A DNA stretch of 64,000 nt from Strix aluco (lineage: Eukaryota > Chordata > Aves > Strigiformes > Strigidae): positions 25,076,029 through 25,140,028 of the forward strand of contig NC_133933.1 of NCBI RefSeq assembly GCF_031877795.1, written 5' to 3'. The notes beneath the pieces are model-generated. The model saw nothing but the letters and a program-made list of their open reading frames with translations. It was not told the DNA's origin and did not search any database. Positions 37,621 to 51,300 of the stretch are shown here, in pieces. Positions within the stretch are counted from its first letter, which is position 1, and every line of letters starts with the position of its first letter. Both the position numbers and the translations under genes were made by a program.

Positions 37621-40600
37621 AAGAACACTAATTATGTACTATTTAGAAGACTACATCAACACTTGCTTAAAACACAGAATCAGTTAATTACAACTGCTTT
37701 GGCTAACTTAGTGTTACCTTTTTAATACTGAATTTAATCGACAACATTCCAAGTCCAAATTGCAAGGCTTGCATTACAGACACTGAACTTTGCAGACAGA
37801 CACAACATACAGATTAAGACAGATAAGCAAGGAAGTTTCTAACTTGTTTTCTTCCCCAATACCTTTGCTGAGTGCTCAGAGAGCTAAGCCTGCCCAGCCA
37901 GCTGAGCTATTTAATTGCCTGAATGCTAATTCTGAGCAGAAAGTGCTTTGCAGAGTGGAATGCTACCCCCGGCAGCTCCCCCACGCAGCATCTCCCCCAG
38001 ACATTGCTAAATCCTTCACTTCTGAAACAAAAATTAATCCTCTGCTATTTGTTCTAGATCATGTGCAGAGCCAGATGCCGGGGGAAATCACTTTCATTTA
38101 GATAACCACTCAGAACAGGAGAATATGCTGCTCGACAAGCGTATTTTTTCCAGCCTCCAATTCCACACATTCCTGCCGGGTACCCCCTCCCCTGGCTCAG
38201 GCAAGTCCAGCTCATGGAGGAGTTTTGGCTGAGCACAGAGAGTAAATTCAAGTGGCTGGCTAAACTTCGTTTCAGTCTGAAGAGACATATTAGTTACATG
38301 AAATACCACTGTGTTTGAACAGTCTGGATTTCTCTCGCACTGTAGGCAGCTTCAAAGCCTGCTGAAGTGGACAGAGCGAGAGCTGGACATCAAGGCAGAG
38401 AAAGCTCCTCTCGAGGCGTCTGGCAGCATTTTAGATAGGCTGCACGGTGATGTTGTTACATTTCTAAGTTAGTTTGACATGTCCATATCATCACTTGAAA
38501 CTGCTGTACACTGATCAAAGTTACTGTCCTGCAGACTACTATAATAACTGAAAATAAGGTATGGAGACACTGAAAATATTTAGCCCTTCAAGACAGACGC
38601 ACCATCCCTCTGCTTTAAACACAGGACATCTGCAGCGAGCACCAACTGAGATAACAGAACATCATTTTTAGTAGCTGTTTCAAATCAATTTATAAAGGAA
38701 ACCTCACATTTACGCACAAGGCACACATGTGCCAAACAGAGATGCAAGCTAGCCCGCACCCATGGAAGCTGGGCAATCCCTGCACAGACACGCTGTCTTG
38801 GGACCTTCTGTGTATCTGTGCCCCTTGTGAACACCGACATGGGAATTACAACTTTCATTCCAGAGAGCCCAGCAGCCTCCATTTAATATGATCCTTAAAG
38901 ATAAAATACTTTCTTTTCAACAGATGTAATATCTACCTGCATGCCTTTCAGTTTAAATACAATTTTCAGAAAGACACTTTAGAAACTAGTAAATTCAAAG
39001 AAAAGCCAAAGAACATCATCATCAATACCACAACATATAATTCTGCCATTGTTCTTCTATTGAACAGGCTATTCATGAACTATTTCAAGCTATAAAAAAG
39101 TTAAGAGATCAAGCTGATTCTTTATTCCTAAGCATTGAGAAACTATTGAGTTCTGGCCATTTTAGTGGAGTCTTTGAGCAAGGCAATGGAAGCACCTGCT
39201 TACCTTGAAGCTCTTTCAATGCCATATTACAGTAAGACTACTTTGCATGCTTAAGGTAGCCATCTGATTAAATATCTTAGTCATAGCTAAGAAGAACTGG
39301 GACTCAAACCTAGAATATGAGTTGGGCTGTACATTTTCATTTGGTTTGGTAGCTTTTCTTTTTTTAAACAAATGTAAGATGGTTGATGTCACTTGACAAG
39401 TCTAATGTTATCTGAGTTTTGTTTCACTCATGTTTGAGGGTATTAAAAAATACACACTATGGTACTTCATTTGTGTTATACTCTATATAAGCAGGTGCAA
39501 CTCCACTGACAGCAAAACTCCACCTGCAGCTGTCACACCAAAATATATCCTTAGATTATATTATCTCTCTGCTGTATTTTGTCTCCTCTGCCACAACTGC
39601 AGTGACTGGGAACTTACTGAGAGATATAATAATGGTCCAAGGAAACAGTTAACTGAGAATCCTTCCTTTAGAGCATGCACAAATAAGCTATTTAAAATGC
39701 AAGAAGTAAAAGCACAGTGAGATTTTACGGACATGGGGAAACAAAGAACCTGCTCCTCACGAAAGAAAAAATAAATCTAAAAATAAGAATATTTGAAAAC
39801 AAGGTCTTTCAGAATTCTGAATTCTTCCGATGCTGAAGTTTATTTTTGCTGCATTCCTCAGACTGCTTTAGGATTTGGTATTCTCCAACAGAGTGGGGTT
39901 TTCAGACTTACACCAATTTACATCTGAAGGCTTTGAAGCAGTGGACAGGTATTCTGAATGAGGTTGTAGATAATGCAGGTTTTAATATTGGCAGCCCTAC
40001 TTAACAAAAGATTAAACACAATTAGAAAAAGTGTTAACCTACATGTTTAATCACACTTAGGTATCCACCTCTAGCTGGACACAAGGTATTTTAAACATTA
40101 ATATCTCTTTAGAAATTAAGCCAGCTGGACTGCTAAGGAAAGAAAACTAAAATTATCTTTAATTACTACATGCTTGATAAGAGTAACTGCTAAGAAAGCA
40201 CTTAAGCCATGCAGCTCAAAACAACAGCTTGGAAGAATGTCATATCTGGGAAGTACCACGGTCTGTAGAGGCAATGTTACTTAGTGACAGTTTTATGGAG
40301 TAATCCCTCTATTATTTGTGGAGCTAACAATGAACACAGCTTACCCAGCAGACATCTGCCATCTGCATTGCAAGCCCTTCAGGAAATAAAGTAATGCTGT
40401 ACCACACTGAAACTATGTAGGATTTGGTGTTCCCTAACTAGCATGTTCTTTTTAGACATGGATTAAGTTCACCTGTTCCTTTGGCTGCAACTGAAAGAAT
40501 TTTTCTTTGCTTTAAAGTTTCTTTTTTAAAAAAAAAAAACAGACTTAAAAAAACATTGGTTCAACAAATCCCATCTGGACTCATAATGCCTGCAATTGAG

Positions 40601-42883
40601 AATGATAGAAGTGCAAACTCAAGAGGGAATGATGTAGTGGAAATTCAGTATAACCTAGTATATTAGTACAGATAATTTATAGATCTTTAGAAGACGACAG
40701 AGAACAGCTAAATGTTGAGGGTTGTTTTAACCATATAAGAAAAAAAAAATTCCCAAAATCTGTACCTTGCATTAAAACAAAACTAAACTGGTTATAAAAC
40801 TTTACATTTTTCATTTAAGGTAGGACAAAACTCAAATTTCATTTAGAAGTTATCTAAAGCCTTTAGCTGTAGTCAGCATTGCACCACCCAGCCAACTGAA
40901 TCCGTCCAGGTTTTCTGTACCTTGCAAACCTGTCAGCTACAAAGCATCATGGTTCTGAGATGAACATGATGTCTGGAGTAACAAAAACATCTTTTCACGT
41001 CAAAAGTTCACCTAAAACAGTTGGATTCTAAAAGCAGTGCATTCTTGAAATAAGCAACATTTAACAATCCCAATGCTACCTATTAAGTCTCCTTCCAGAC
41101 GAAATATTATAATGGCTTTGTCACCTCTTAAGACGCTAAAGTTTTTCAATATGGCAAATGGGTTACATGGTCTCAATCTGTAAACTCAGTTAAATCCTCT
41201 CCAGACTTCATTTGCTGTGCCAGCCAGTGCACAGCCACTCTTAAGGAGGGTTTTCTCCTCCTTCACATCACCAAAATTCCTTGTATCTTTATTTTTTCTC
41301 AGTGCTCCCAGGAGTAGCAGGTGGTGCCTGGTGTTTGATACGGGGTTTTATGGGAGACGTCTAGTTATCTACCACTGCAATGGTCTTTAGCAAGTCAAAC
41401 AGCTTTTTAATGTTTTATGGTTGTTGATCTCCATTTTGGCTCTCAGCTAGACATTTTTCAAATTCTCTAGCTCTTACTCCTATGCGTTCATATGTGGTGC
41501 TTGGTTTCTCTCAATACCCTGATTCTTGCTTTTTCATTTCAGCTGTTAACCACTAGGTCTTCCCTGAAAAGCTTTCACTATGCAAAATACAGACGCCTAC
41601 TAGAACAAGACTTCCCTGTCCTTTCCCCTTCTTTTTCAGGTATTTAAAGTACATTTTAAATATAAAAATGTCACCTTCAAGAAGATCCTCTAGTTCTTAT
41701 TTCATCAGCACACAGGTTTACCTGAGGTATTAATGCAACTGCTTCACTTTGAGGATTGATACAATGTAGCTCCTATTTTTGAAAAATGCCATTACAGTTG
41801 GTTCATTTTCTGCACAGTCTATAAACACCCATTTCCTCAACTGATGTCGCCCTATTAACAGGCAGATTTTCAGCTAAGTACTTGTACCAGGCAGTAGTAG
41901 TTAGAAGACAATCAGGAAGCAGAAGAGGTTTGCAGAAGGGAAACTTCCCCTCCTCCATTTTGTACCAAGTGTTTCAAGAGCCAACTAGCCCTCCCATCCC
42001 TCTCCGCAGCCCAAGAGGTTGAGAAGCTGTCCCGTCCTGGACCTGAGACACCACGAGCTCATTTTCTGCGTCGCAGGCTGGCTCGGGAATTGCAGCTCCT
42101 GTGACAGGGAGTTTCCAGAAGTCACCGTGCCAGGACCACAGCTCATGCTACAGATGGACACTAGCAAATCAGTGGTGCCAAGCTGGCACACGAACTGACC
42201 CACCAGCGACAGCTGTGGGGTGAGGGAGCTGGGAAAGGCCTCAAAGGGTGGGAAAAATGGTATTCTTCAGAACTTCAGAAATAGATTTTGCTTTGCTTTC
42301 AAGCTAAAGTTACTCCTCTTAGCACGAACCGTGCAACAACAGCAGACCATTTACAGAAATCATATGCAGGGCTTCGACTAAAGAAATCAATTGCAGTGCT
42401 TTAACTACAAAGTCTTTTTAAAGACAGAATTCACAATAAATATAACTAAACTGTAGACAGAAACAACAACTAGGAATCCTGAAAATTCTCTTCCAGAAGT
42501 TTTGTATGACCTAAAATGTTATTAATAATTAAGCATATATACGTAGGGGAAATGGAAAAAATGTATTAAGAAAATCCAAAAAAGCTTCAAGTATGCTGAG
42601 TTTGGAAAGAGAAACAGCTACAAGCAGAAATTACTGGAACAAAACATACTACTACAAGAAAAAAACGTGTAGTTCTGGAAAGCAGGTATACACTTCAGCA
42701 CAGTTTAAGAGCATGGAAAGCTATTTAAAAAAAAAAACCCAAACATTACAACTGCTACACTGTCATCACACTAAATCTTATTTACACAACTTACTGACTT
42801 TCCACTACCATATGAAAGACATTTAAGTTTTTGTAATTGCAAATATTCCGCTCCAAAATAGCTCTAATCCTGCCTACACAGAA

Positions 42884-42898
42884 GGGGGGGGGGGGGGG
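42884..42898 (+). repeat. G15 homopolymer
   Basis: Fifteen consecutive G in intron 1, about 1 kb downstream (in DISP1 sense) of the first-exon donor. The length is likely polymorphic or error-prone. Confidence 0.9.
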
Positions 42899-43866
42899 AA
42901 CCAAAATATGTCTCTTTCTGGATGTAAAAGGAGTTACTTGCATTGAAAGTTCCACAGGTTTTTACTTCACCATGCTATGGGATTAACATTTAAATTATTA
43001 CAGCTGTGAAGGGACACAAAAGCAATACTCTTTAGGATACAGCTCCAGCTATGCCTACTATCATCCTGACTATATTAGTGTTACATAAGAGGTTAAGAAA
43101 TCTCTCTACCATCTGTTTAGAATAATTTTTTTTTTGGTTTTCTGTCCAAATTTAAAAGCTATATTTGAACATCTTTAAAGAATCTCTTACTAATAATAGC
43201 ATTTTTTCTTCATATTTTAATAGAACCACTAACATAATTTTATAACTCCTGTATATTAACCAAGCAAACCACTTGGTGAGAACGCCAGGGCACAGCAGGC
43301 AGGTATACATCGCAGTCACACCTATTTGATAAACACAGAGCATTCTTTACATTTAGCTACAGAAAATACAGCAAAGCAGTTTTACGCTAGCAGTCCAACA
43401 ATAATTTTCTTCGAAAGCTAAACATGTGAGAACTGATTTTTTTTCCGCTTCATTTCCCCAGCGTACGCTGGTTTTAAGCCTCCCATTTGCTGAGCCGCGC
43501 TCTGAAGGCCAAATGATAACCTCATATACCACTTCTATAATAGCGCATCTGTTGAGGTAGCTGGATCTCGAGTCGGGGGGAGGTGTGTTTTTCTTTCTCA
43601 ACAGGCTCTTCAGCGCTAGCAGAGTCCTGTTCTAAGCTCTCCAGCATTTCTAATCCAGCTGTACTCTTTTACAAGCCCAGGAGGCTACTTGCATTACAAG
43701 CAGCGTTGCAGCGTAGATAAACTGAAGGTACACAATGGTCTTAGCTAAACCTACATCCTCGCGCTCTCCGAAAGCCCGAGTTGTTTGAGCTGTAACCTAA
43801 GATACACCACGGGACCGCGCGGGCAGATGTGAAGCAATCCCACATAACACGCTCCCCGACGCTTAC

Positions 43867-44200
43867 CAGAGCCCAGCCAGAGAAGATTAGCAGTAAGGGG
43901 ATCGCAGCCCTCTCTCGATCCAGGTATCGCCCCGCGGATGCCCGGGGAGAGCCGCGCCCGTTTCGCCGCTCGCCCCAACAGTGGCCCGGAGCGGGGAGCG
44001 CACAGCCGAGCCGAGCCGAGCCGAGCCCGCCCCTCCCCGCGGCAGGTCAGGGAGCTGGCACCGACCCGTCGGCTCCTCCCTGCTCCTGCGGGGGCCCCGG
44101 GGCCGCTCCCCGCCCTTGGTCCCAGCCCCCTTTGATCTGGTTTGGTTAAGGCGGACCTGGCGGGGAGAGCCGCGCTCTGGCGCTCGGCCTGCCCGCGCCC
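43867..44200 (-). other. DISP1: Probable non-coding first exon of DISP1 (5' end approximate)
   Basis: The exon is inferred from the donor CTCTG|GTAAGC (last exon base 43867) inside the CpG island and the acceptor of exon 2 at 36527. The transcription start is not visible; 44200 is an outer estimate. Long open frames here are what GC-rich DNA gives by chance. Confidence 0.45.
44005..44024. repeat. Tandem 5-bp repeat (GCCGA) x4 in the CpG island
   Basis: Four exact copies of GCCGA followed by a partial GCC, within the promoter core. Such short GC repeats can vary in copy number. Confidence 0.9.
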
Positions 44201-45286
44201 GCCGGGCTGCGGGACCTGCGGCGGCGGGCGCCCGCCTCCCCTTTTGGCTTCGACACACTCGCTGCTGTGGAAAGCACAAGCGGCACCACCTTGCCCCCGG
44301 CCTTTCTGAAAGGGAAAAGAGCTCAGGAAGGCGGGACACTGAAAACAGCACCGAGGGGCACGTGTTTTTCAAACTCGCTTCACCCTCATCGGCTCCTGGC
44401 AATGCCTTGTCCCCCAGCCCCAAGCTCTCACGTCATCCTTTGGTTGTCAGGCATTTCTTACAAAATACCTCTGTGTGGCTACAAATCTCTGACACTTCTT
44501 CAACAACAAAAAAATTGTCATGGAAAAACAGGGCTTTTCCCCCACCCGATTTTAAGATATTTGTACCTGAAATGCCTTTTTAGCTTCCTTCATATCTGAG
44601 CACTTGAGGACCTGGTAGTCCAAAAGTAAACATCTCCATATACTCCTCAGATATATTTTTTTTTTTAAAACAGACTTTATAAATGCAAATTGAATTATTA
44701 CAGACTATTAATGCAGAAAGCTGAGAACTCCATGAGCGGAGAAGATAGCCTGGTCACTAACAAGTCAAAATGAAAAAACAGAGATTGCCAGATTCTGGGG
44801 ATATTTAAACTCTCAACTAAAGGACCTCAAGAATAAAGCAGCAGGTCATGTATAGAAAGACCTCAGTATTCAGGTGGGGAACACTGTACTCACTCGATTC
44901 CCAGAGCTGTATTATGAAGAACTCTTTCAAATACTAAGGGAAATGCTACAAGCCAGTCCCAACCTGCTCTCCAAGGTTATGCTCAAACTAACTACTAAAC
45001 CTCATGTGCTCACAAGCCTCCTGTTTGGGGAGGTCACTCCTGGTTTTTCATCAGCTCTGGGTATCTCGGATGCAAACCACAGAACGGGCATCCTCCTAGG
45101 GCAGATGTTATAAACCAGTCCCGCTGCCACTCCAGAGCAGATCACAGTCCACCTGGGACTGGCTTTTTAGCAGAGCTCTCTTTCCCCTCTGCTGATAAAC
45201 AGGAGCTCTGATTTCAGAGTCAAGTTGAACTGGTTGTAGCAAAAGGAATTTCCCATCCACAAGCACCTTTACTCTTTGTAAAGAGG

Positions 45287-45306
45287 AAAAAAAAAAAAAA
45301 AAAAAA
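45287..45306 (+). repeat. A20 homopolymer
   Basis: Twenty consecutive A upstream of the CpG island. I see no retrocopy body next to it. Shorter A runs occur at 10783-10798, 24447-24463 and 51211-51226. Confidence 0.85.
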
Positions 45307-48300
45307 GTCTTACCAAAGGAAACACTGGGGCCCAACTTCCCTCAGTGTGACCTCAGAATTATGCATCCTAACTCTGGTCCAAGTTTTTATGCAAAGCAGC
45401 TCTTCTTGCTCACTGGATCTGGTCTTCAACAGGTGGTGAGAGCCTGTGCTGCTTCCCCACTTCTAAGGGGAAACTTTTTAAGTCAATGTTCCTTGCCTTT
45501 CTCACTTAGCTTCAACTGGAAAATTTCACTGACATCAGCTGCCCTTGTCTCTACCTCCCACACACATCAGCATCCTGTCTAGAACATCATTTTTCTAACA
45601 TTAATGGATTGTCTAATAGAAAACTTGCTTTCCGTCCAATGTAGAGCCATTTGGTGCTAATGATCCAGGATGCTTCTTGTACAAGAAACTCAGATGTATT
45701 TATTGAAAAAAATAGTGATACTACAAAGCAGATAAACCACAATTCAAAATGGAAGTAGGACTACAATACGGTATTCACTTTCTGAATATCTGAAATGCAT
45801 AATACATGCCCAGAAATGTCACAAGAATAATCTCAAAACTACTTTTCCAAAGTCACAAAACTGTAAATATTTTTGAAAAACCTGTCTACTAATAAAAGTA
45901 TTTCTTAAATATGTAAATATTACTGTATATCAGCTCACTGCAGATACACTTGTATTTGCTAGCCACCTCAAAGATGTGACAAGAGGCACATAATTCCTCA
46001 CTGCTTTGATATCTAGGAGGAAAAGTACTATAAACATCTGAAGGATTACAATGCGTTAAAACTCTTAGATTACATGTACTGCACAAAAGAGTGTCACTGT
46101 ATCTTAGGACACCAACTTACTGCAGATACTTTGTTCTCATGGACAATAGTAAAATGCATGTATAATGTCTGTTCATAGGTTATGCTTAATAAAATGATTC
46201 CTGTGCAAACTGTATTTAAATACTGTAGCGTATATTTGAATTATAGGCTTGTGGTCAATTATTGCCTTTACAGTATCTGAAAAGCAAACTCAGCACTGTG
46301 AGTGCTGAGAAACCTTCCTCCCACGCTACGCTCTTACCCGCGCAGAGCCTTAATTGTCCAACATCCCCACGGCACACTCCTGGGTTTGACATCTCCATCA
46401 TACAGCCTTTAACACCCCCTTCTGCACTATATTCAACTCTGAATGTTGCTACTTATCCCACTGTTCATCTCCAGCGGTATCAGACAAATGCTGACTTCAT
46501 TTGTGATTAGGAAATAAAACTGAGCTCTGCAGCATATGGAGTGCACGTACAGGAAAACTGGGGGAAGGTAGAAAAGGATGGAAGAATTTAGATCGATTCA
46601 AGGCAGATCAGGGATGTCAAATCTGATCTGTGGAGGCCTTGAGAAGATAAATGAGTAACACTCTGCTCTATCCACCACCTGGAAATGCATATATGCAGAG
46701 AATCTGCAGGACATCTGCACTGCTAAGTCAGCCTTGGTTTAAGTCAATACAATCCTCGATCCATCAGGAAGTTCTACCTACTTATGGATCTGTCAATACA
46801 TTTTACAAGTGACAGAATTTCTATCATAAATAAAATGAACTTTCAGACCTTCACTATGCATTAAAGAGAGAATAAGCAGAACAAAATTTTACAGTTATGC
46901 CATCTTGAAGATTAATTATTATTTTTATAATTCACAGATTACTTAAAAATCTGTGATTTGAACTTCAAGCCCTTGAAGACAGACAGGCTTCTCTGGGCAA
47001 ACAAAAGTACTTTGCATGTTCTGATCAAAGAAAAATCCTTTAAACTTAGAAAAACAGGCAAACCATCTCTTATCATAACATCATGATAAGCAGCTTCTTT
47101 TTACTGAGATTTTAAAATAACATTTTTTGTAGTATGCTTAACAAATAAAATCAAGTAGTAGTAAAAATACTAATACATTTCCCAGAATTCTATGTACAAT
47201 CCTCAGGAAAAAAATAAATACTGTTATGATGATAACCATATTAGAGACTCAAATGAGTTACAGTTTGTGTAATACATAAGGAGATAAGCCTAAAAAATTG
47301 AAGCTTACATCTGTATTTACAAAGCATGGCCGACATACTGCATTGTAATGTATGAAGTCTGACTATTCTCTCTATTCAGACAAGATATAAAGAGTTGCAA
47401 TTCTTGTCCATGATCCTTTCATAGCCTCTCCTGAAGCTAAACTGAAGACACCAGTCAATGCCATCAAGCACCAGCCACTTCTGCTACCAAGAGCTGCTAC
47501 TGAGCTACCACCCTTCCAGCACCGTAAGTGCAGCTATTCTCTGTACCTTCGCTTGGCTGGATGCCTTAACATGCCTCTTAATATGATGTGAATCACAGAT
47601 TCATCTTGTCACAGTGGTGTCTTTTGAAGAGAGGTAGATTCAGAAGGAGCTGAAGGACTTCAACAGTGTTGGATGTTAACAGGAGAGCTGGTGGCAGTTT
47701 TGAGTGCTCTGGGGACAAACTGATGCTGAAGGACTAAGCAAGTGCTCAGGGAAAAAGCACAGAGGCTTTTGAAATCCCTGAAGGGCAGAAGGCACCAGAG
47801 GTGCTGTAGAAAGTCTGCGGAATTGCTAATGAACTGGGGAGAATAAGGGAATATGGAATAGAAGTAATGAGCTAATTACACATTAAAATGACAGAATGAG
47901 TTCTGCACGTGGCACATGTACTCTGCAAGTATTTTATTATGGCTACATTGAATTTTTATTACAATTCCTATCCACCTACAGAATTTCCTGGCTGGTGCTT
48001 TTTTTCTTGGACACAACATTCTCTATTGCATCTTAGATGCTACAGCACAGTTCTTGCAGTAGGCAATTTACCAAATGCCATTTAAAACAAACAATGCAGT
48101 GGGAGAAATATGGTAGGGACCAACCATTTATTTACTACTATTCATACTGAAGTATATTTTTGCGCAGCATTTGAGGTAATACTGAGATAGCAGCAGCTAC
48201 TTTAATTATTCAGAGGCACATAGTGGCATCTTCCAGATTCTTGTGGTACATGGGTCATGCCAAGAACACAGTATTGGGAAAGTTAATTGGACTGAGTCAG

Positions 48301-51300
48301 CTTGATCCATCAGACATTACTAGGTCTAGACTGCCACTGATTGTGTCACATCTGACAATTTTTCAGAGATATCCATGTGCCTACATGGTGCTACAAAGTG
48401 CTCTTAGGTCCACAAATACAAGGTGAAGAAACAACTGACTTATCCAAGACCAGCCACACAAACGTGAGTCATCTGCTCCTAGACCTAAACTGAGCCTGTT
48501 CATAAGGCATCACCCCCGAGCTGGAAACTCTCAAAACTGGCATTTGGGATCCTCTGAACAGACAGTGGATTTAATTCACAATTTGTGTTACCCATCCAGA
48601 GATGAAAGAACATATTGTAAAAGATTAAAAAAAAAAAAGCACCCAGCAATGAAAAACCTGTACTTAGATCTGTGGATCTATTTTTTTGAGATACAGTATG
48701 AAAAGGAAGTCAATGAAATACAAGGTATTGAATGTAAAAACTCACATCCTCTTATACTGGCATTCTTCTATACACTTTTTTTTCCCCGCCCTCATGGAGT
48801 GGAAGACACAAACCTTCATATAAATACAGGTCGTAACATAAGCAAAACTGATTCAGTATCATCATATACCTATGGCTGAAGCCTTAAGTACTGAGCCTTC
48901 CATTTTCGGACTGCTAGCTCCACGAGGATGAAATATTGTCTGATCTACAGATGATGTGAAGTAAATTGGCTGTCCTTCTCCAGACTTCATCACAAAATCT
49001 TTCATAATTGATATCCTCAAGAAAGGCTGAGAATTAAGTGAGTATAGAGGCTGAAAAAATCTTTAAGTCTCACAAAGCAGTCTTCTCCAGCACTAGTGAC
49101 AGGGAAAATTTTAAAGACATGATTGCTGATCATGCTCTATTTGGGTTTTTTTTGGATAAACAAAGGACTTCTGGCTTGTAATTGGGAAATTTAAACTCTA
49201 CACAGTACATTCAATAAAACAGATACCAATGCATTCTTTTAACATTCTGGAAATTGGACATTTAAGGTCACATCATCTTAAATAACACTGAAAGTCAGAG
49301 CACAGAAATAAATTTCTGGGGGCAAAGAGGGTCTTTCATTATCCATGAAGTGCCTAGAACAATGTGCTCTCAGTCCCTACTGTAATTAAAGACTCAGTTC
49401 AGTACGATACTGCAAACAAATACAGCAGGATTCTAAACTATTTCCTTTATTGATTTTTTTAAAAAGCTCTCAAAGTATGATAGTGACATTTTCCAGTCTT
49501 TCCCCACGCCCTGAAACAAGACACTCCAGCAGTATTTGTCTAAATTTTTTCATTGAGATCCTAAAGTTTTAAACCAGGTCATGTGAAGGTTGAGTTTTAT
49601 GAAATATAAAACTGTCTTGTTTTATCTACTTACAGAACAGAAATACTAACATCAATTTGATGATTTTTTTTCAGTGAAGATCCAATAGAGATAAATCTTT
49701 TATTTTGCATGTTTCCAAATCACACGTACTCTGAATTGAAATGCGTATCCGAAGCTCCACAGTAACTCAAGTCCCACATCACACGTCTTGAAAAGCTATT
49801 AAGTCTTAAACATTCCCCACACTGGAAGCAATTATTTACATTACTAAAATAAAAAACAAAGTTGTGTATTCATCATGAAAAACAGAAAAAAATCCAGATT
49901 TAATACTCTGCAAAAATGCTTTAATATGGAAAGTCTGTAAGACAGTTTTATTAGCATCTCAAATAGTTTTCAGATACTAATATGAAAAAAACTTGTTAAA
50001 AGTACAAATAAACCTGGAAGCAGAATTGAAGGTCTATACCTTCTGACTTATCTGTAGCTCACAATGTTTTTAAGGAATTTTTAATAGCTTGTCTTCAGTT
50101 GTAACAGTTTTATTCTCTAAACAGAGTGCTCCAATAATAAGCTACATTAAAATGCAGCTGCATAAACATGTTTACACACAGTTACATTTTCTCATTCACA
50201 TTCCTTTCTCACAGGTGTACCTTTTCCACTATGAACTAACTCCACTTAAGTGTATCTTATGTAAGTGCACACATGTATAATGTCACTTGTAAAATAGTCC
50301 AGACTGACCAGAGGGAAAAACTAACAGAATGCTTTATCGGAACATAAACAAGTGACATAAAAAGCAGTAATTCCATCACTCGTACACCACCAGTATTTAA
50401 ATTACAACCACCATCCTGATGTTACAGTGAAAGCAACTATTGCAGTATAAGTTTTTTCCAAATGACAGAGAAATGCATTTTACCCGTATCGTTACAGTAA
50501 CTATCATATTAAGATTAACTTGTCTATAATCAAAGAAATAAGGAAGAACTGCACTTCTCCCATCATTTGGAGGCATTCATATAGCAACAATCCAGATAAA
50601 AGTCACTTTTTCAGATTCATATTCTTAGTTCAGGAAACAGCAAAGTCTTTAAACCTAAGGGATTCTTTTAAAAGTAATTGATAACTTAGTGTTTTAAGAT
50701 AGGGACCATTGTTTTGCACTTAATTTCAGGGAAACTAAAAAAGTAACATGAATATTTATTGCAACTGCGTAAGTATTGCCATATAATAGGTATGCAATAT
50801 AAACGGTTACGTGCAAAATAAGCATTTATGTTGCAGATATCAGAAAATTATTAATTTTGTTGTTCATTTCATTCACTTTCACAACTAAGAAAGTAGCAGG
50901 TTCTTGCTATTCGTTTAAGAGGAAATTAGGTGACAAGTGTAGTTCTGAAACCTTTCTTCTACCTATTGCAAGTTCAACCTTCAACCTAGTGTGCTGTTCC
51001 CTTGGCTTAGTAAAAGTAACAGGAGAGAAAACCCCTATGAGCTTCTTAATTATTAATTTTTCTAAAGGATTTTCAAAGTTAACTGCCTAAACCTTCAAAT
51101 AATGCATGAAAGAGCTCCCCCCCCTTTTGTGCACAACCCACATCACACCTTCACCTTTCCTCATTAGGAAAGTGAAATTAGGACCAAAGCTAATCTTTTT
51201 TTCCTTCAGGAAAAAAAAAAAAAAAATCTAAGTGTTTGGAGTAAACAAGCATTGCTCGAGCCTATAGAGGAGCTTTTATTTGATGTGAGCTTTACTGACA

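Larger units (their letters stand above)
36527..43866 (-). other. DISP1 intron 1 (if the CpG-island exon is used)
   Basis: 7340 bp between the presumed first exon and exon 2. It contains G-rich runs at 37582 and 42884 and two relatively GC-rich, non-repetitive blocks (about 37860-38250 and 41960-42240) that may be regulatory. No coding exon is recognised. Confidence 0.55.
43440..44300 (-). promoter_or_regulatory. DISP1: CpG island, probable DISP1 promoter
   Basis: This is the only strongly GC- and CpG-rich stretch in the window; its densest part is about 43800-44260. GC-box/Sp1-type sequences are CCCGCCCC at 44026-44033 and CCCCGCCC at 44108-44115. It lies 5' of the start-codon exon on the correct side, and a consensus minus-strand donor (CTCTG|GTAAGC) sits at its left edge. 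No TATA box was recognised, as is usual for CpG promoters. A divergent plus-strand transcript is possible. DISP1 may have further first exons outside the window. Confidence 0.7.

Noticed and set aside
43887..44423. 178-codon minus-strand frame and several plus-strand frames in the CpG island
   Set aside because: GC-rich DNA has few stop codons; the translations are Arg/Ala/Gly/Pro-rich on both strands and match no known protein.
48544..48879. 111-codon plus-strand frame
   Set aside because: It passes through an A-rich run giving a lysine string; nothing supports coding.
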